Shown: positions 25,900-37,053 of the stretch, one piece after another
Numbering within the stretch: the first letter of the stretch is position 1
Layout of the letters: each line of letters starts with the position of its first letter
From: Perognathus longimembris pacificus
Taxonomy: Eukaryota; Chordata; Mammalia; Rodentia; Heteromyidae
Assembly: GCF_023159225.1 (NCBI RefSeq)
Contig: NC_063181.1
Coordinates: 4,237,606-4,301,605, forward strand
Length of the DNA: 64,000 nt
Direction of reading: 5' to 3'
Notes under the pieces: generated by a model
What the model was told of the DNA's origin: nothing
Database searches by the model: none
The model's input: only the letters and a program-made list of their open reading frames with translations
Translations under genes and position numbers: made by a program

Positions 25900-27290
25900 A
25901 CTCTTCAGTACTGGTTCTCTAGTCTTTCCTTGTTGAAATCTTAATACCATGTACTTATCATTATTACTACCATCATTATCATGTTGATGAATTGTGCAAA
26001 TGACACCATTCTTTCATTATTGTTGAAAGGGGCAAAGGCAGGAGTGAAATGTTTCTGCTAAGATATCATTTATTGTACGGGGTTGATTTTCGATTGGTGC
26101 ATTCTCACTTATCAGGGACCTCTGATTCTAGGAGATCAAAATCAGCTACTTATTATTCTAGTTACTGTAAGCAGACACATAACTTTTACTGTAATTTGAA
26201 AACAACAACAACAACAACCTTGCACTGTAATGGTTTAAAAAAAAGAGCAAATCTTATTGAAACTGATTTTGTATTTTTTATTACATCTGAATTTTCACAT
26301 TTTTGTATCTAACCATGACCACAGTAGTGCTTCCATAGCTTGTGCTCAAGGTCTCGTTTTCTTCCCAGGTTGTATTCAGATTGTGTTGATGCCTAGAGTT
26401 TCAGGGGCAGGACTTGGGGCCTGGCTAACAAAACTTGTAATGGGGGCTGTGTCTCCAGCTGGATGGATCGCTGGCTGGCATCGGGAAATCTTGCCTAGAT
26501 GGACCAAGCTGACTTCACATGCCATTGCCTGGATGCCCACGGACGGCATTCATCTCCAACTGATTCAATCAAGGCCAATGGTTGGGGCCAAACCTTTGCC
26601 AGGGACTCTGAGCTGAGCTGCCCCTACTCCCGCATTGTCCAGCTTCCTCGGCAAAGGGGGACATTTTTGAAAACAAAACTCGTGATATTAATTTGTGGTT
26701 CTGAATTTTTTTTTCTCTTCTTGCTGAGATCATGCTGGGAATCAGACAGCATGATGTTATTGCTCTTTCTGCTTTCCCAAACCAACACACCTGTTGTGCA
26801 ATTTGGTTTCTTAGCGAAGAAAATTCTAGACACAGACCTAAATATGAACTCTTTCCCTCCGGTATTCCTGATTAGCAATTCTCCTTATGTATTCCTAACT
26901 GTTGAAGTGTTTTCCTTCTTAGCATTGCTTCTCATGTTTTACTTTATTATTTTATGGAACAACAACAGCAAACCCACAAAGGAACAAATAATCTCTCTTT
27001 CTTTTCTGCGCTTCCTCTTTCTGATGTGTAATGTTGTGTTGTCCAGATTCTGTATAAAAAAAATATGTATATGATGTATCTGATATTTGGCAGCCGCCGG
27101 CTGTTACTTTAACCAATATAATTAACAAAAATGCATAATGTTGGTGTTTGATTTTTTTTTTACAAAAAAAAAAACCTAGTTAAGATGTTTGTGTATTTTT
27201 TGCATGGTCAAAATGTACTTAGTGCATTGAGAAATGTCGTGGAGGTACTCAGTAAAAAAAAAAAAAAAAAAAAGGCCAGTTTACTTTTTG
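25900..27290. other. AT-rich, 3'UTR-like block 2
   Basis: Unique AT-rich DNA with ATTATT and AACAAC repeats, T-runs and a terminal poly-A. A 191-codon plus-strand open frame (26499-27074) crosses it, but its hydrophobic, low-complexity translation matches no family I know and lacks a plausible exon structure. Confidence 0.5.
27253..27273 (+). repeat. Poly-A tract in an AT-rich block
   Basis: About 21 consecutive A at the right edge of the AT-rich 25.9-27.3 kb block. No SINE body precedes it. Confidence 0.8.
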
Positions 27291-27861
27291 ATTCTAATGG
27301 TGATTGGTTGTCAACCAGACTATTCCCAATGATGTCTGTCTTCTTTAATTTAGCATAATTCTATTTATAACTTGTTTTACTACTCAAGATTCAACATAGT
27401 ATATCTATCTATCTCTATTGTATTTACTGTTCCTTAAAACCAGGTTGTGGAAGTTCATCTGGCACGGTGTCTCCATTGCTGATTTCTGTTGAATTATGCT
27501 CCCTCTGATTGCTGTACAGTCCAGATTTGAAGCATGCTGGGCCGGTGGACAGAGGCTGCCATCTCTCCTCCCAGAGGTCTAGCCCTCTGAGCAGTACTGT
27601 AGTTTTGCCTTATTGCAGAACATTTCCCCTGTCAATCCTCATTCCAAAAAAGGAGAAGAAAAGCACAGGAAGGTAAGCAGGAATCTAAAGAATTATTTAT
27701 ATTTTATACACATAGAATATATTATAGATTGATAGGTAGGCAGACTTTGAATGAGAATGAAAGCAGAAGAGTAGCAATGGTATTGAAGGATTCCGAAAAA
27801 GAGACCTTGGGCTTTCCCGGCAGGTGTGCTGTGAGAGTCATACAGCAGAAAAGGAGGGGGT

Positions 27862-27910
27862 GTTTCGTGCCTCAGTTGAACCATCTGTAAGATGGGTTGG
27901 GCCGTACTGT
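27862..27910 (+). mobile_element. Short MIR core fragment
   Basis: tgcctcagttgaaccatctg followed by taagatgggttggg matches the MIR core signature. It is only about 50 bases long. Confidence 0.45.
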
Positions 27911-28483
27911 GAGCTGTGTTTTTCCTGCGTCTTTGGTGCTCTGAAAGCGGAAGTGAGTCCAGATCATCTGAGGGACAGAACTACTGTGTTTGGAGACAGT
28001 GCTCCCAGCCTCCCCTCTCTTCCTCTGGCATCTGGACCAGTTCAGGAGCCAGGCTTACCTTGAAAGGCAGGAACTCCTCTAAGGGAAGATTTCTCTGAGA
28101 CCCAGACAGCTCTTCAGGAAGATGGCTCCCTGGCAGCAAGAGAGACCTGTCTATGATCACTGTTGTTGAGCCCCTGTCCTAGAACCTTCTCTTCTCTCTG
28201 TCAAGTTGGCATCTGTGGGCTTGTTTATCCCCTGGGCTTGCTAGGATATATGCACATGTATAACCCACCCCAAACTCTCATAGGTGACGCTCCATTGCTA
28301 GGAACCCACGCACGCAGTTGTCAGTAACTTCTTGGTGAGTGTCGCGGAGATTCGGGTCTTGTGCAGAGCAGGGCATGGCTCTGCAAGCAGCTACTCTCTC
28401 CTCCCCAAGCTGTGGTCAGGGCCTGTGTCCTCTTTTAACCCAAGGGAATTTTCATACTTACCACAGATTCCTTCTGTTCTTTA

Positions 28484-28695
28484 TGTGCCCGTCCTGGGGC
28501 TTGAACTCGGGGCTTGGATGCTATCTCTGAGCTTCTCTTGCTTGAACCACCTGAGCCACAGCTTTTTGTTTGGGCAGTTTATTGGAGATAAGAGACTTAC
28601 AGTCTTTCCTCCCTGAGCTGACTCCGCTCTGTGATCCTCCGATCTCAGCCTCCTAAGTGGCTAGGATTACAGGCAGGAGCCACCAGTGCCCAGCT
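28484..28695 (-). mobile_element. B1-like/Geo chimeric SINE, antisense, old
   Basis: Read on the minus strand this is a diverged B1-like arm followed by a Geo arm. On the plus strand one sees gtcctggggcttgaactcgg (Geo end), then tttattggagataagaga (linker), then ctcctaagtggctaggatta (B1-like). It is one of the very few SINEs in the first 33 kb. Confidence 0.7.
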
Positions 28696-29433
28696 TATTT
28701 TTATGCACCTCTGTCAGCTATCTTTTATCTCCCTTTAGCCACAAAGCCAAAGTCTATTTTTTCCCATGTGACATGACAGACCCAGGAACCTCTGTGGGTA
28801 TCATTTTCCCAATGGTGGCAGCTTATCTGGTCTATTTTCCTCTTGAGGACTCTGAGTTTTGCCCTCCTAAACTTACAAAGATCTAAGCTACAAGATTTTT
28901 ATTTTCACTTTTGAAATAGAGTCTGGTATTTGCTACTGAGACTTTATGTCCTATTGTGTCATCTTAGAGGAGGGTCCATCACGCTGCTTCTCTATCCCCA
29001 GCCTCCAATTATGAGAAGTCTTTTTCTTATTACTTCTTATTGCCTAGAGGAATGTTCTGACGCCAAATAGACCACAAGTTATTTCTCAAAAGAGACAGAA
29101 TTTCTGAGCTAAGATTTTTGAAGGGCTTTATTCCTTCAGAGGACTCCTATTCCAGCCTTTTATACCCTTGCCCCTAAAGATGGCACTCCCTCCCTTCATG
29201 GGGGGGGGGGCTCTATTTGGCTCTGAAGAGGTTAGTGCTATAGTCAGAGATCCAGAAATAACCTTGAGTGTCCTTCAGGGGGCATTCCCCTGAGAAGAGG
29301 AAGCCCCCCCCCCCATAGGACCTGCCCTTTCCCCAAAAGTCTGTCCTCCTTTTGAAATGCTGAGGGCAGCAGGGAAGGGAACATCAGGCTGGCTCAACAG
29401 GTACCCAATCAGCTCTGTCAAGAAAAGGAGCTG

Positions 29434-29561
29434 AACAGGTTGTAAGATATCACAAGAAATGTACACACTGCCCTACTATGTAACTGCACCCTCTTTGCAC
29501 AACACCTTGTAAAAAAAAATTTATGTTCAATTAATAATAAAAAAAATTAAAAAAAAAAAAA
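29434..29561 (+). mobile_element. L1 3'-end stub with target-site duplication
   Basis: A 128-base insert ends in an AATAAT/A-rich tail and is flanked by an exact 14-bp duplication, aagaaaaggagctg (29420-29433 and 29562-29575). Its core (acaagaaatgtacacactgc, tatgtaactgcaccctcttt) parallels the L1-type 3' end at 63520. It codes for nothing; extreme 5' truncation is typical of L1 retroposition. Confidence 0.7.
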
Positions 29562-32500
29562 AAGAAAAGGAGCTGTAGCAACAACCCCGAGTGGGGCCTT
29601 ATGGGCCTGAAGCTAAAGTGTGTTTGATATTGGTGATAATGATTCTCATATATATCCTTTCCAAAACTAGAACGTGATAGCATTTGGAGATGTGTTACTT
29701 CAGGTTCCCACTCTCCTAACAGAGCTCCTCATCGTGTAGCTAAGGAGTTGTTGCCTAAGTATTGTACGCTCCTTATGTATGAGCATTTTGGCTTGATGCA
29801 ATTTGTTTTAGTCAGAAAAGCTCCCGTGTTCTTATTTCCCCATATTATTACACTCAGCTAAAAGGAAGCATGGCTGGTAAGCACAAAGCGGCAGCCAGCT
29901 GCCGCTGCACACCAGCTTTTTACTGGAAGCAACACCAAGCCCCACAGCTACCGCTGTCTCCCCGAGCTTTTCTGGCTCTCCCCTGGCCCCTGACATAGCA
30001 CAAGGTTCGTAAAGTTCCCCGCTTTTCAGCATGGTAAGGACAGAGCTGAAGAACAGGCCGTGGAGTGAAGAATGGAAATTCAGCTACAGTACCCCAATCC
30101 TTGCAGAAAAAAAAATGGCTGGTTCCTAGTTCTGTCCCTTCTGTACTCCTTTATGTGATTTGGGATGTTGCATCTCTAAAATGAGGGATTCAGGGAGGTC
30201 ATACCCAAGAGGAATTGTTTTGGGTGTGTATCATGTAGAAAACATTTAAACATTAAAGGAAGATAAGACAAGGAAATCCCACCAAGCTAGCAGTGGACTT
30301 CAGTGACGATTACTAACACGCCCATCACGTGTCCCCACAGCTTATCACATTTATGATGGATTTGTTACGGTAGTCCTCAGACTCTGAGATAAAATGTTGC
30401 CCACCTTTCTTAGGACCAAAGTAAGATAGCTTCTGCCTGAGAAAAGCCAGGCAGGGAACTGGCCCAGGGAGCTCACCACGGCAGCCTTTTTCCTAGCACA
30501 GGTCGCACCCGCTGGGCTCTCCCTCTGAGATGGGGTTGAGTCCCTGCAGGTCCCAGGCTTCTCACTGAGAGTTCTTCCTAGCCTGCCCTCTCACGCTGGG
30601 GACAGGCAGGTCTGTTCCCTCCCAAGGTCTTCACGCGGGCTTCCTCTGTGGGAGTAGGGAGAGGGAGCTGTTTCCTTGGCCAGCGATGACCCGAGAGCCA
30701 GGATCTTCAACTCCAGGACCACCATGGTCGAAGCACCCAGACTCCTGACGGGGGGTTGATCCGGAAGCACAGGCCGCTTCTGGAGCTTGCCCTTCCCCTA
30801 GCGTTCGGTGAGGACGGCCCATCCCTGCCATCTAGGGCGCAGAGGAAGGGAACGGTTCTTGTGTGGCCTGCTCTGCCTTCTGTGTTTCCCTGTGATCATC
30901 GTCAAGTCGGGGGGAACCTTCTGCTGCGGAGGACACCTGGGATCTCGCATTCCCTTGGCTTGGTAGTCATCCTTTCGGCTCCAGCTGGGATGTGTCCCCG
31001 CACTTTCATTGAACTTCCCTTCTCCAGCTGAGCAGAGCTGGAGGGACTAACGCAGCCCGGGGTGTCTGCCCCGGCTCCAGAGCACGTGGCCCTCAGGGCC
31101 ATTGCGATGAGCCAGAGGGACGACAGACAGCAAGGGTCCTAGCTTAACTTCCGTGGGAGCCTGGGTGTTCCCACCTGCCCCTTCCCCGGAGTAGTCACAG
31201 GAGGAATTCTGGGGTAGAAGCTAGGGTCGTCTCCCCAGGTCAGGGGTGGGCCTTGTGGCCATGGGCCGAAGCGCAAGCCCTCCGCCGCTGGGTTCTGTCA
31301 ATCCTGAGCTTCAGGAGGAGGTCCTGAGCTTGGGGAAAGGGTGCTGAGGAGGAAGGGCCCCGTCTCCCCCTCGGTTTACCTTCAGTCTTGCTGGATGTAG
31401 CTGCCATTAACTTCTAGTTTGCTAAAGTCCTTGTTGCCTTAATGACCACCTAATAAGCGGTCAGAACCCCGGGCAGATGTCCCTCTTGGCATTTCCTGGA
31501 AGCCTGCCCGTCTCCCCATTGCCACTCACCATTTCCAAAGCCCAAGGTCTGCTTCTTGCTGACAGAGCAGTGTTCCCAGGCTAAGGACAAACTCAGGACT
31601 GCTCAGACGGAAAGATCTGTGTCCCCCCGGGGACCACCGCCAACCCAACTCCATCCTCTGGTCTCCGATATGCTTCAGATGCGGACTCCCGCCCCTCCCC
31701 CACCTCCACCCCTCCCCCAGAGACCCTCCACCCCGCATCGCGCTCAGTGCTGTTCCTGAAGACCATCTAGACTTTCTTTTTTTTTGTTTTCTGGAACATT
31801 CTACTCACCTTCAGCTGCAGCATATTCCTTCAGCCTCTCCACCAAGCTCTTTAAGTGAAAGGCAGTTGCTGTCTTCCCTTGGACAATAATGAATGTATCT
31901 ATTGTAAGTGCAGACCACATAGAGAAGTATCTGGGTTTAAAAAAAAAAAAGAGGGTTTTTGTAAAGCCTGTTTATTTTTTTAAGTCAGTTTTGAGCATTT
32001 CTATTTTCCCACCCTTCACGTGGTTTTGGGGAACCCAAATTGTATCAAAGGTCTCATGCCAAACAAGCCAACCGTTGTTTTCTTTCCTTTTTCCTCCATT
32101 GCACCATGATTTCAATGATTGTTTTCGGTGTCATTTTAAATGTTTTCTTGTGACATGTACTGACGATAAAAGTCATCTTGACAAAAAAAATTTATACATG
32201 AATCAGAAAGTATTTATTTCAATTTTGTACCTTTCCATTTTAATACATTATAATGTATTGACTCAACTGAGATAATATAAACAGTTCATTTTAATAACAC
32301 CCCTGTGTGTGCCTTTTCCTGGGGGGGGGGGCGGGGAGGTGGCTCATTGAGAGCAGAGGGTCATCTCCGCCACCTTGGGGCTTCTGGGCCTTGGAGTTGC
32401 AATCAGCTAGAGCCAGGAGAGGAAGACACAGTGAAGGAGACAGGAGGAGGTAAGGGCGGGGCCTGTGGCCAGGAGCAGCTGACAAGCCACACCCGGCACC

Positions 32501-32679
32501 CCCCCCCCCCCCCCGCCCCCAGCCCAGCACCACCGCCACGGAGGAGGCAGCAGAACTCGTCACTCCTGAAGCCTGGGTGTGGGCCGGCCATCAAAGACAA
32601 ACCCCAGAGGAGCTAGAAAGGAAAACGCGGGAGTGGTCAGCTTTGGGGGGCCGCACACTTAGAATCACTTTTCTCCAAG

Positions 32680-32825
32680 AGGCAGCGGTAGGAGGATTAA
32701 GGTCTGAGGCTCGCCTGGGTAAAAGCGCATGACTCTGTCTGGAAAACAAGTTAGAAGCCAAAGGCCCGGAGTGGGACTCAAGTGGAAAAATGCCTGCCTA
32801 GCAAGCTCAATGTCCTGATTTTAAA
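32680..32825 (+). mobile_element. 5'-truncated old B1-like/tRNA-like SINE ending in a TA microsatellite
   Basis: It shares aggcagcggtaggagg and aaggtctgagg with the element at 22470, followed by a tRNA-like arm (gactcaagtgg and gcctgcctagcaagc). It runs into the (TATA) tract at 32826-32897. Confidence 0.55.
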
Positions 32826-32897
32826 CCCATATCATACATATGATATGTCATATAGACATATATATATATATATAGACATATATATATATATATATTA
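32826..32897. repeat. (TA)n microsatellite at a SINE tail
   Basis: atcatacatatgatatgtca followed by two (TATATA) blocks separated by gacata. It directly follows the SINE fragment at 32680. Confidence 0.9.
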
Positions 32898-33971
32898 TAC
32901 CTTTACCTCTAATTGGTTCTGCTAAAATTTGTCAAATGAGTCCCCGGAGTGAATTGCCTTCAGATTACGACCCCACGCCAGGCAGCTTGTCTTCATTAGG
33001 ATGGAGTCTTTGGCTGTTAGGAGCAAGGTTCTAGGTATGTGGCTGGGCGGGGGGTAGGAAGTGTTGGGGTGGAGATGGAAGGGGGGAGGAGGAGTGAGAG
33101 GAAGGCTCAAGGAGAACTATGTTCACAAGGCTTTGTCTCAACAGTTTCCAGAGCATGCACGGTGCACAGGAGATGATCAGAGAGTTGTGGGTATTATTCT
33201 CTTCTCTGCATGTGTGGACCGCTTTCATTTTGAACTGCTTTTCTGGAGGAAAGAGGAGGAAGACAGCTTACAGGGGTCCATTTTTCTATCAGCTTGTCTT
33301 CCTCAGCAGAAGATGTCCCAGGGTAGAACGACTGGGGGAGGGGAGGTGAAGGGGAGGAGGGGGAGAGAGCGAGAAAACAAGCGAGGTTCCTTTGTCAATG
33401 TAGAGGAATCTAGAATTCCAGGAGAGGTGGCTCACGCATTTGATCCATTTCCCTCGATGTTTCGGTTCTTCCCTGCCCTAGCACACATGCAGACTTTTAA
33501 CTTTGTATCCCTGCCTTCCCACACTCCTCTTGGGTCACAGATACCTGGAATTCAGACTGGTCTTTGTCAGGAGGAATGTAGCAAAGGAAGACTGCCTCCA
33601 CTCCCAGAATCGTCTACTTGGCCTCAGACTTCCCTTCCTGGAGCACATGACCCTGGCCAAAGGACTGAACATCCAATTATTTCAAGTTGTAAGTCAGTAT
33701 TTTAGAGAAGAACCGGTTGCCAATGACATAAAAGGCTCTTCATTTCTATTAAGTAGCAAATCTAGGAAGAAACGGAAAACCTTGATGTCGCTCATTCCCA
33801 AGTCTCTTTCCCAAAACTCAGTAAACTAGTGGGTGATCTTGAGCTTACAGTGGAGCCAGCTGTTTAAAGAGAACCCTAAAAAACTAAACTAAAAGGTTTA
33901 GGAGACTCTTATGGATTATCTTAAATGAATTCTTCCTACATCTAGTGTATCTACTTTACAAATACTCTCCT

Positions 33972-34205
33972 TGCTGGGCGCCAATGGCTCACACCTGTAA
34001 TCCTAGCTAGTCAGGAGGCTGAAATATGAGGATCAAAGCCAGCCCTGGTAGGAAAGTCTGTGAGATTCATCTCCAATAAACCACCAGAAAACTGAAAGTG
34101 GCAGCGTGGCTCAAGTGGTAGAGCACTAGCCTTGAACTGAAGAGCTTAGGGACAGTGCCCAGGCCCAGAGTTTAAGCCCCATGACTGACAAAAACAAAAC
34201 AAAAC
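33972..34205 (+). mobile_element. B1-like/Geo chimeric SINE
   Basis: The left part is 7SL/B1-like (gctgggcgccaatggctcac, then cctgtaatcctagctagtca). The right part, from gtggcagcgtggctcaagtg onward, is the same Geo arm found in IDL-Geo elements. An (A)C-rich tail ends the copy. It lies next to the IDL-Geo copy at 34241 and marks the start of the SINE-dense part of the window. Confidence 0.8.
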
Positions 34206-34240
34206 AGAAGAACCCCAATTCTCCTCAAAGGCAATGACAG

Positions 34241-34449
34241 GGAGCTGGGAATGTGGCTTAGCGGCAGAGTGCTTGCCTAACAAGCGTAAAGCCCTGGGTT
34301 TGATTCCTCTGCACCATACAAACAGAAAAGGGTGTAAGTGGCGCTGTGGCTCAAGAGGTAGAGTGCTAGCCCTGAGCAAAACGAAGCCAGGGACAGTGCG
34401 CACAGGCCCCAAGTCCAAGCTCCAGGACTGGCAAAAGGAAAGAGGCTGG
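34241..34449 (+). mobile_element. IDL-Geo SINE
   Basis: This full-length dimer starts ggagctgggaatgtggctta (ID-like left half with tRNA-type A and B boxes) and continues into the Geo half (gtggcgctgtggctcaag). It is flanked by an exact 11-bp target-site duplication, ggcaatgacag, at 34230-34240 and 34450-34460. Several substitutions make it older than the copies at 54796 and 59967. Confidence 0.9.
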
Positions 34450-34499
34450 GGCAATGACAGATGAGCATTTCCTGGAATTTAAGGTTCTTACCTATACCT

Positions 34500-34845
34500 G
34501 TCTTAGTCCATTTGAGCTGTTATAACAAAAGACCACGTGGCTTATGAACAATAGGCATTTATGCCTCGTAGTTCTGGAGCTGAGAACTCAACATGGAACT
34601 GCTGCCAGATTCAGGGGCTGCTGCCTAGCCTACAGGGGGCCGACAGGTCGCTGCTTTCTCATGTCGTGGAACAGAAAGCGAAGCAAACTCCTAGTTTCCT
34701 TCTATAATGGCACAGAACTCACCCGGAGGCTCTGCCCTCCTGGCCCTGTCTCCTCCTAAAGAACAGCCCAGCATGGCTCCTTGGAGGAAGTTTTCTTTTG
34801 CTCACCAATTCCAGGCTCAGATGACCATCGACCAACATTAAAGTG
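34500..34845 (-). mobile_element. MaLR-type LTR fragment (MST/MLT-like), antisense
   Basis: The left end, gtcttagtccatttgagctg then ttataacaaaa, is the complement of the typical 3' end of MaLR LTRs. It is followed by ggcttatgaacaataggcat and agttctggagctgagaac. It is non-coding; only LTR sequence is seen, with no internal retroviral-like genes. Confidence 0.55.
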
Positions 34846-34943
34846 GAAGAGAGACTACTGGGCAAGGTAAAATGAATAATGTTGACAGATGTTCTCAACC
34901 TGAGAGTTAATCAGGATTTCCCCTGAGACTGAGTTGTGTTTTG

Positions 34944-35157
34944 TTTTTGTTTTTGTTTTTGTTTTTGGACAGTCCTGGGCCTTGGACTCAGGGCCTAAGC
35001 ACTGTCCCTGGCTTCTTCCCGCTCAAGGCTAGCACTCTGCCAGTTGAGCCACAGCGCCGCTTCTGGCCGTTTTCTGTATATGTGGTGCTGAGGAATCGAA
35101 CCTAGGGCCTCGTGTATCCGAGGCAGGCACTCTTGCCACTAGGCTATATCCCCAGCC
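34944..35157 (-). mobile_element. IDL-Geo SINE with (TTTTTG)n tail
   Basis: A full-length element in antisense orientation; its 3' A-rich tail appears as repeated tttttg at 34944-34966. An exact 15-bp target-site duplication, ctgagttgtgttttg, lies at 34929-34943 and 35158-35172, so this is a retroposition event with clear borders. It lies about 1.7 kb upstream of the PINX1 start. Confidence 0.95.
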
Positions 35158-35172
35158 CTGAGTTGTGTTTTG

Positions 35173-36560
35173 AATCGTACATAATATTGTCACATAATGT
35201 GAGCGGAAATTGACACTGCTGGTCTCAGGATCTCTTTCAGTTGCCCTTATTTTCACAAAGATTAATTTACCTTTTATCAGTTTGCCTTTTATCACCAAAC
35301 CTAGTTTCTACTCCAGGCAAAACAATGGTATATACACGTTTCCTGCAGTGTCCTAACCATCTTGGCTAAGGCCTTTGAAACTGAAGACGTGCACTGATTT
35401 CATATTTTCTTCTATGTTCCTGCCCCCAAATGTATTCCACGATTATCTATAAACAGAGGCAAAAGGCTAAAAACACCTGAATGCCCATGTCAAGGATGTT
35501 TTCAAGTGAAGAGAGACAAGGGGAGATGCTGTTGTAATCCAAGATTCATCAATGAGTGTAACCACATGGTCACTGTTCTCTAATGACTTTGTCGGGGGAC
35601 CCTCCCCCCTCACTGTGTACTCTCATTTTAGCCCAGAACACTGAAAGGGATTGCTCTCACAACTCCCCATTCATCTGGGCTTCATGATCTCGGCTCAGGG
35701 AAAGGAAAGATGAAAGGCATTTGGAGGATACCTTGGTTAGATCTAGACTCACAGTCACAACTGTCCTATTTGCTCCCTCTTCTTTGTCCTTTATAATTGG
35801 CATCAGGTATATGGTCCCATAGCCAATTGTTATCAACCTCTCATCTTATTCATAGGCATTGAAGCCTCCACAAAGCCAGCTGAACTTCCAGCAGAGTGGG
35901 GCCTAATTCTCACTCTGGGAACAAAGGAGGGGCAAACCGGGGGTTGCAGCTCTTCCCCCACCATGGCCAAAGGACTGTGTCAGACATTCATACCTCTACT
36001 ATCTTACAGCAGGCCCCTTCCTAGGACCAAAAAGGAATACCTGGAATGTAAGGGAACCCTGCCGGATCTAGTCGTAGGAACAGGAGACAAGGAAGAAGCC
36101 TCCCTGAGGCAGATTGGGCCCGAGTGGGTGCTGGGGGTGGCATGGGTACCACTGTCGAAATGTGGAAGAAGCTGAGGTCCAAATCCAGATTTGCTCCAGG
36201 AAAGCACCTGGAAGCAGGGAATCAGTGAAGGCACAATAAAGATGGAGCCCTGGAAGGGGATGAGTGGGGCTGTAAGGAGGAGAGAGCAAACAAGCACCCG
36301 GGGTGATAGCTGAAGCTGGATGTCTGGGGGAGGCGAAGAGGGGGGGCAGGCATGCCGGGGGTGGCGGGCAGGGAGTGAAAAGGGTGTGGAGAAGACCTCA
36401 GGGCTGGAGGGGATCACAGGATCAGTCCTGCCAACAAGACTAGAGCAGAGGAAAGGCCTTCCCGCCCTCGGTGCACAAAGAGGTTCGTTTTGCAAGCCGG
36501 CTGTGAGCCTGAAGGCACAAGTTTCCTCCTCAGGGGCCCTTCCTCCCTCTTTCCTTCCCT
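35173..36560. other. Unique DNA directly upstream of the PINX1 island
   Basis: No repeat of recognisable family and no gene. Purine-rich unique sequence (gggggaggcgaagagggggg near 36326) grades into the CpG island. Confidence 0.55.
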
Positions 36561-36902
36561 CTCCCCCTCTGTCTCTCGGAGGGAACAGGCGGGGAGGGCG
36601 TGCACCCCAGGGCCACGCCTCCCGGCTCTGAGGCCGCCCCGGGAGGGCGGGGCCAAGCGCCGAGTGCCACGCGCGTAAGCCAATGAATGGAAACGTCTCC
36701 TTCCGCCCGGCCTGGAAGCCCCGCCCCTCCCGCGTGGGGCCCGCCCGCCCCCCTCCGCCACGTGGTCCGGAGCCCGTCGCGCGCCGCTGACGTCCTCAGC
36801 GGGCGCCCCAGCGGCCTCCTCGGGTCTGCGAGCACGCCGGGCGGCTCCCGGTTCTTCCTCTCCGGCCGCCTCGCGGGGCCCGAGCGCCGCAGGGTCCACA
36901 CC

Positions 36903-36921
36903 ATGTCCATGCTGGCCGAGC
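36903..36921 (+). CDS. PINX1: PINX1 coding exon 1
   Basis: The 19 coding bases encode MSMLAE plus the first base of an arginine codon, followed directly by the donor gtgagt. The start ATG has A at -3. A second in-frame ATG lies two codons later, but the first matches the conserved MSMLAER start of the family. The 5'UTR runs upstream through the CpG island; the exact transcription start cannot be read from sequence. Confidence 0.95.
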
Positions 36922-37018
36922 GTGAGTGTCGGGCGCGGAGGCCGGGGGAGCCGGGCACGGAGGGGCACGTGCCGGGTGACGCGGGCCAGCGACGCTCCCC
37001 GGGGCTGGTGGGGGCGGT

Positions 37019-37053
<35 letters not shown>

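Larger units (their letters stand above)
21720..25900. other. Non-coding interval with microsatellites
   Basis: It holds the (CA)n at 22334, the old SINE at 22470 and the GGAA array at 22666. The string caggggtcagcaaactg at about 23229 resembles a hAT-Charlie terminal sequence, but too little follows to call an element. The remainder is unique DNA with no supported gene. Confidence 0.55.
29576..33970. other. Non-coding interval with AT-rich block 3
   Basis: GC-rich unique sequence to about 31770, then an AT-rich 3'UTR-like block (31780-32300) with aataatgaatgtat and gtgacatgtactgacgataa motifs, then poly-G/C runs and an old SINE. The 214-codon frame at 33061-33705 has no recognisable domain and is not called. 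Confidence 0.5.

Noticed and set aside
33061..33705. 214-codon plus-strand open frame upstream of the SINE-dense region
   Set aside because: No recognisable domain, a purine-rich low-complexity middle part, and no splice or promoter context.
1..36560. XKR6 coding exon in the upstream interval
   Set aside because: XKR6 is the expected upstream neighbour, but no open frame in this interval resembles an XK-family protein, so only intergenic or 3'UTR status is suggested.
37024..37052. GGGGTC array as an interstitial telomere repeat
   Set aside because: The unit is not TTAGGG and only four copies are present. It is better described as a GC-rich hexamer repeat.
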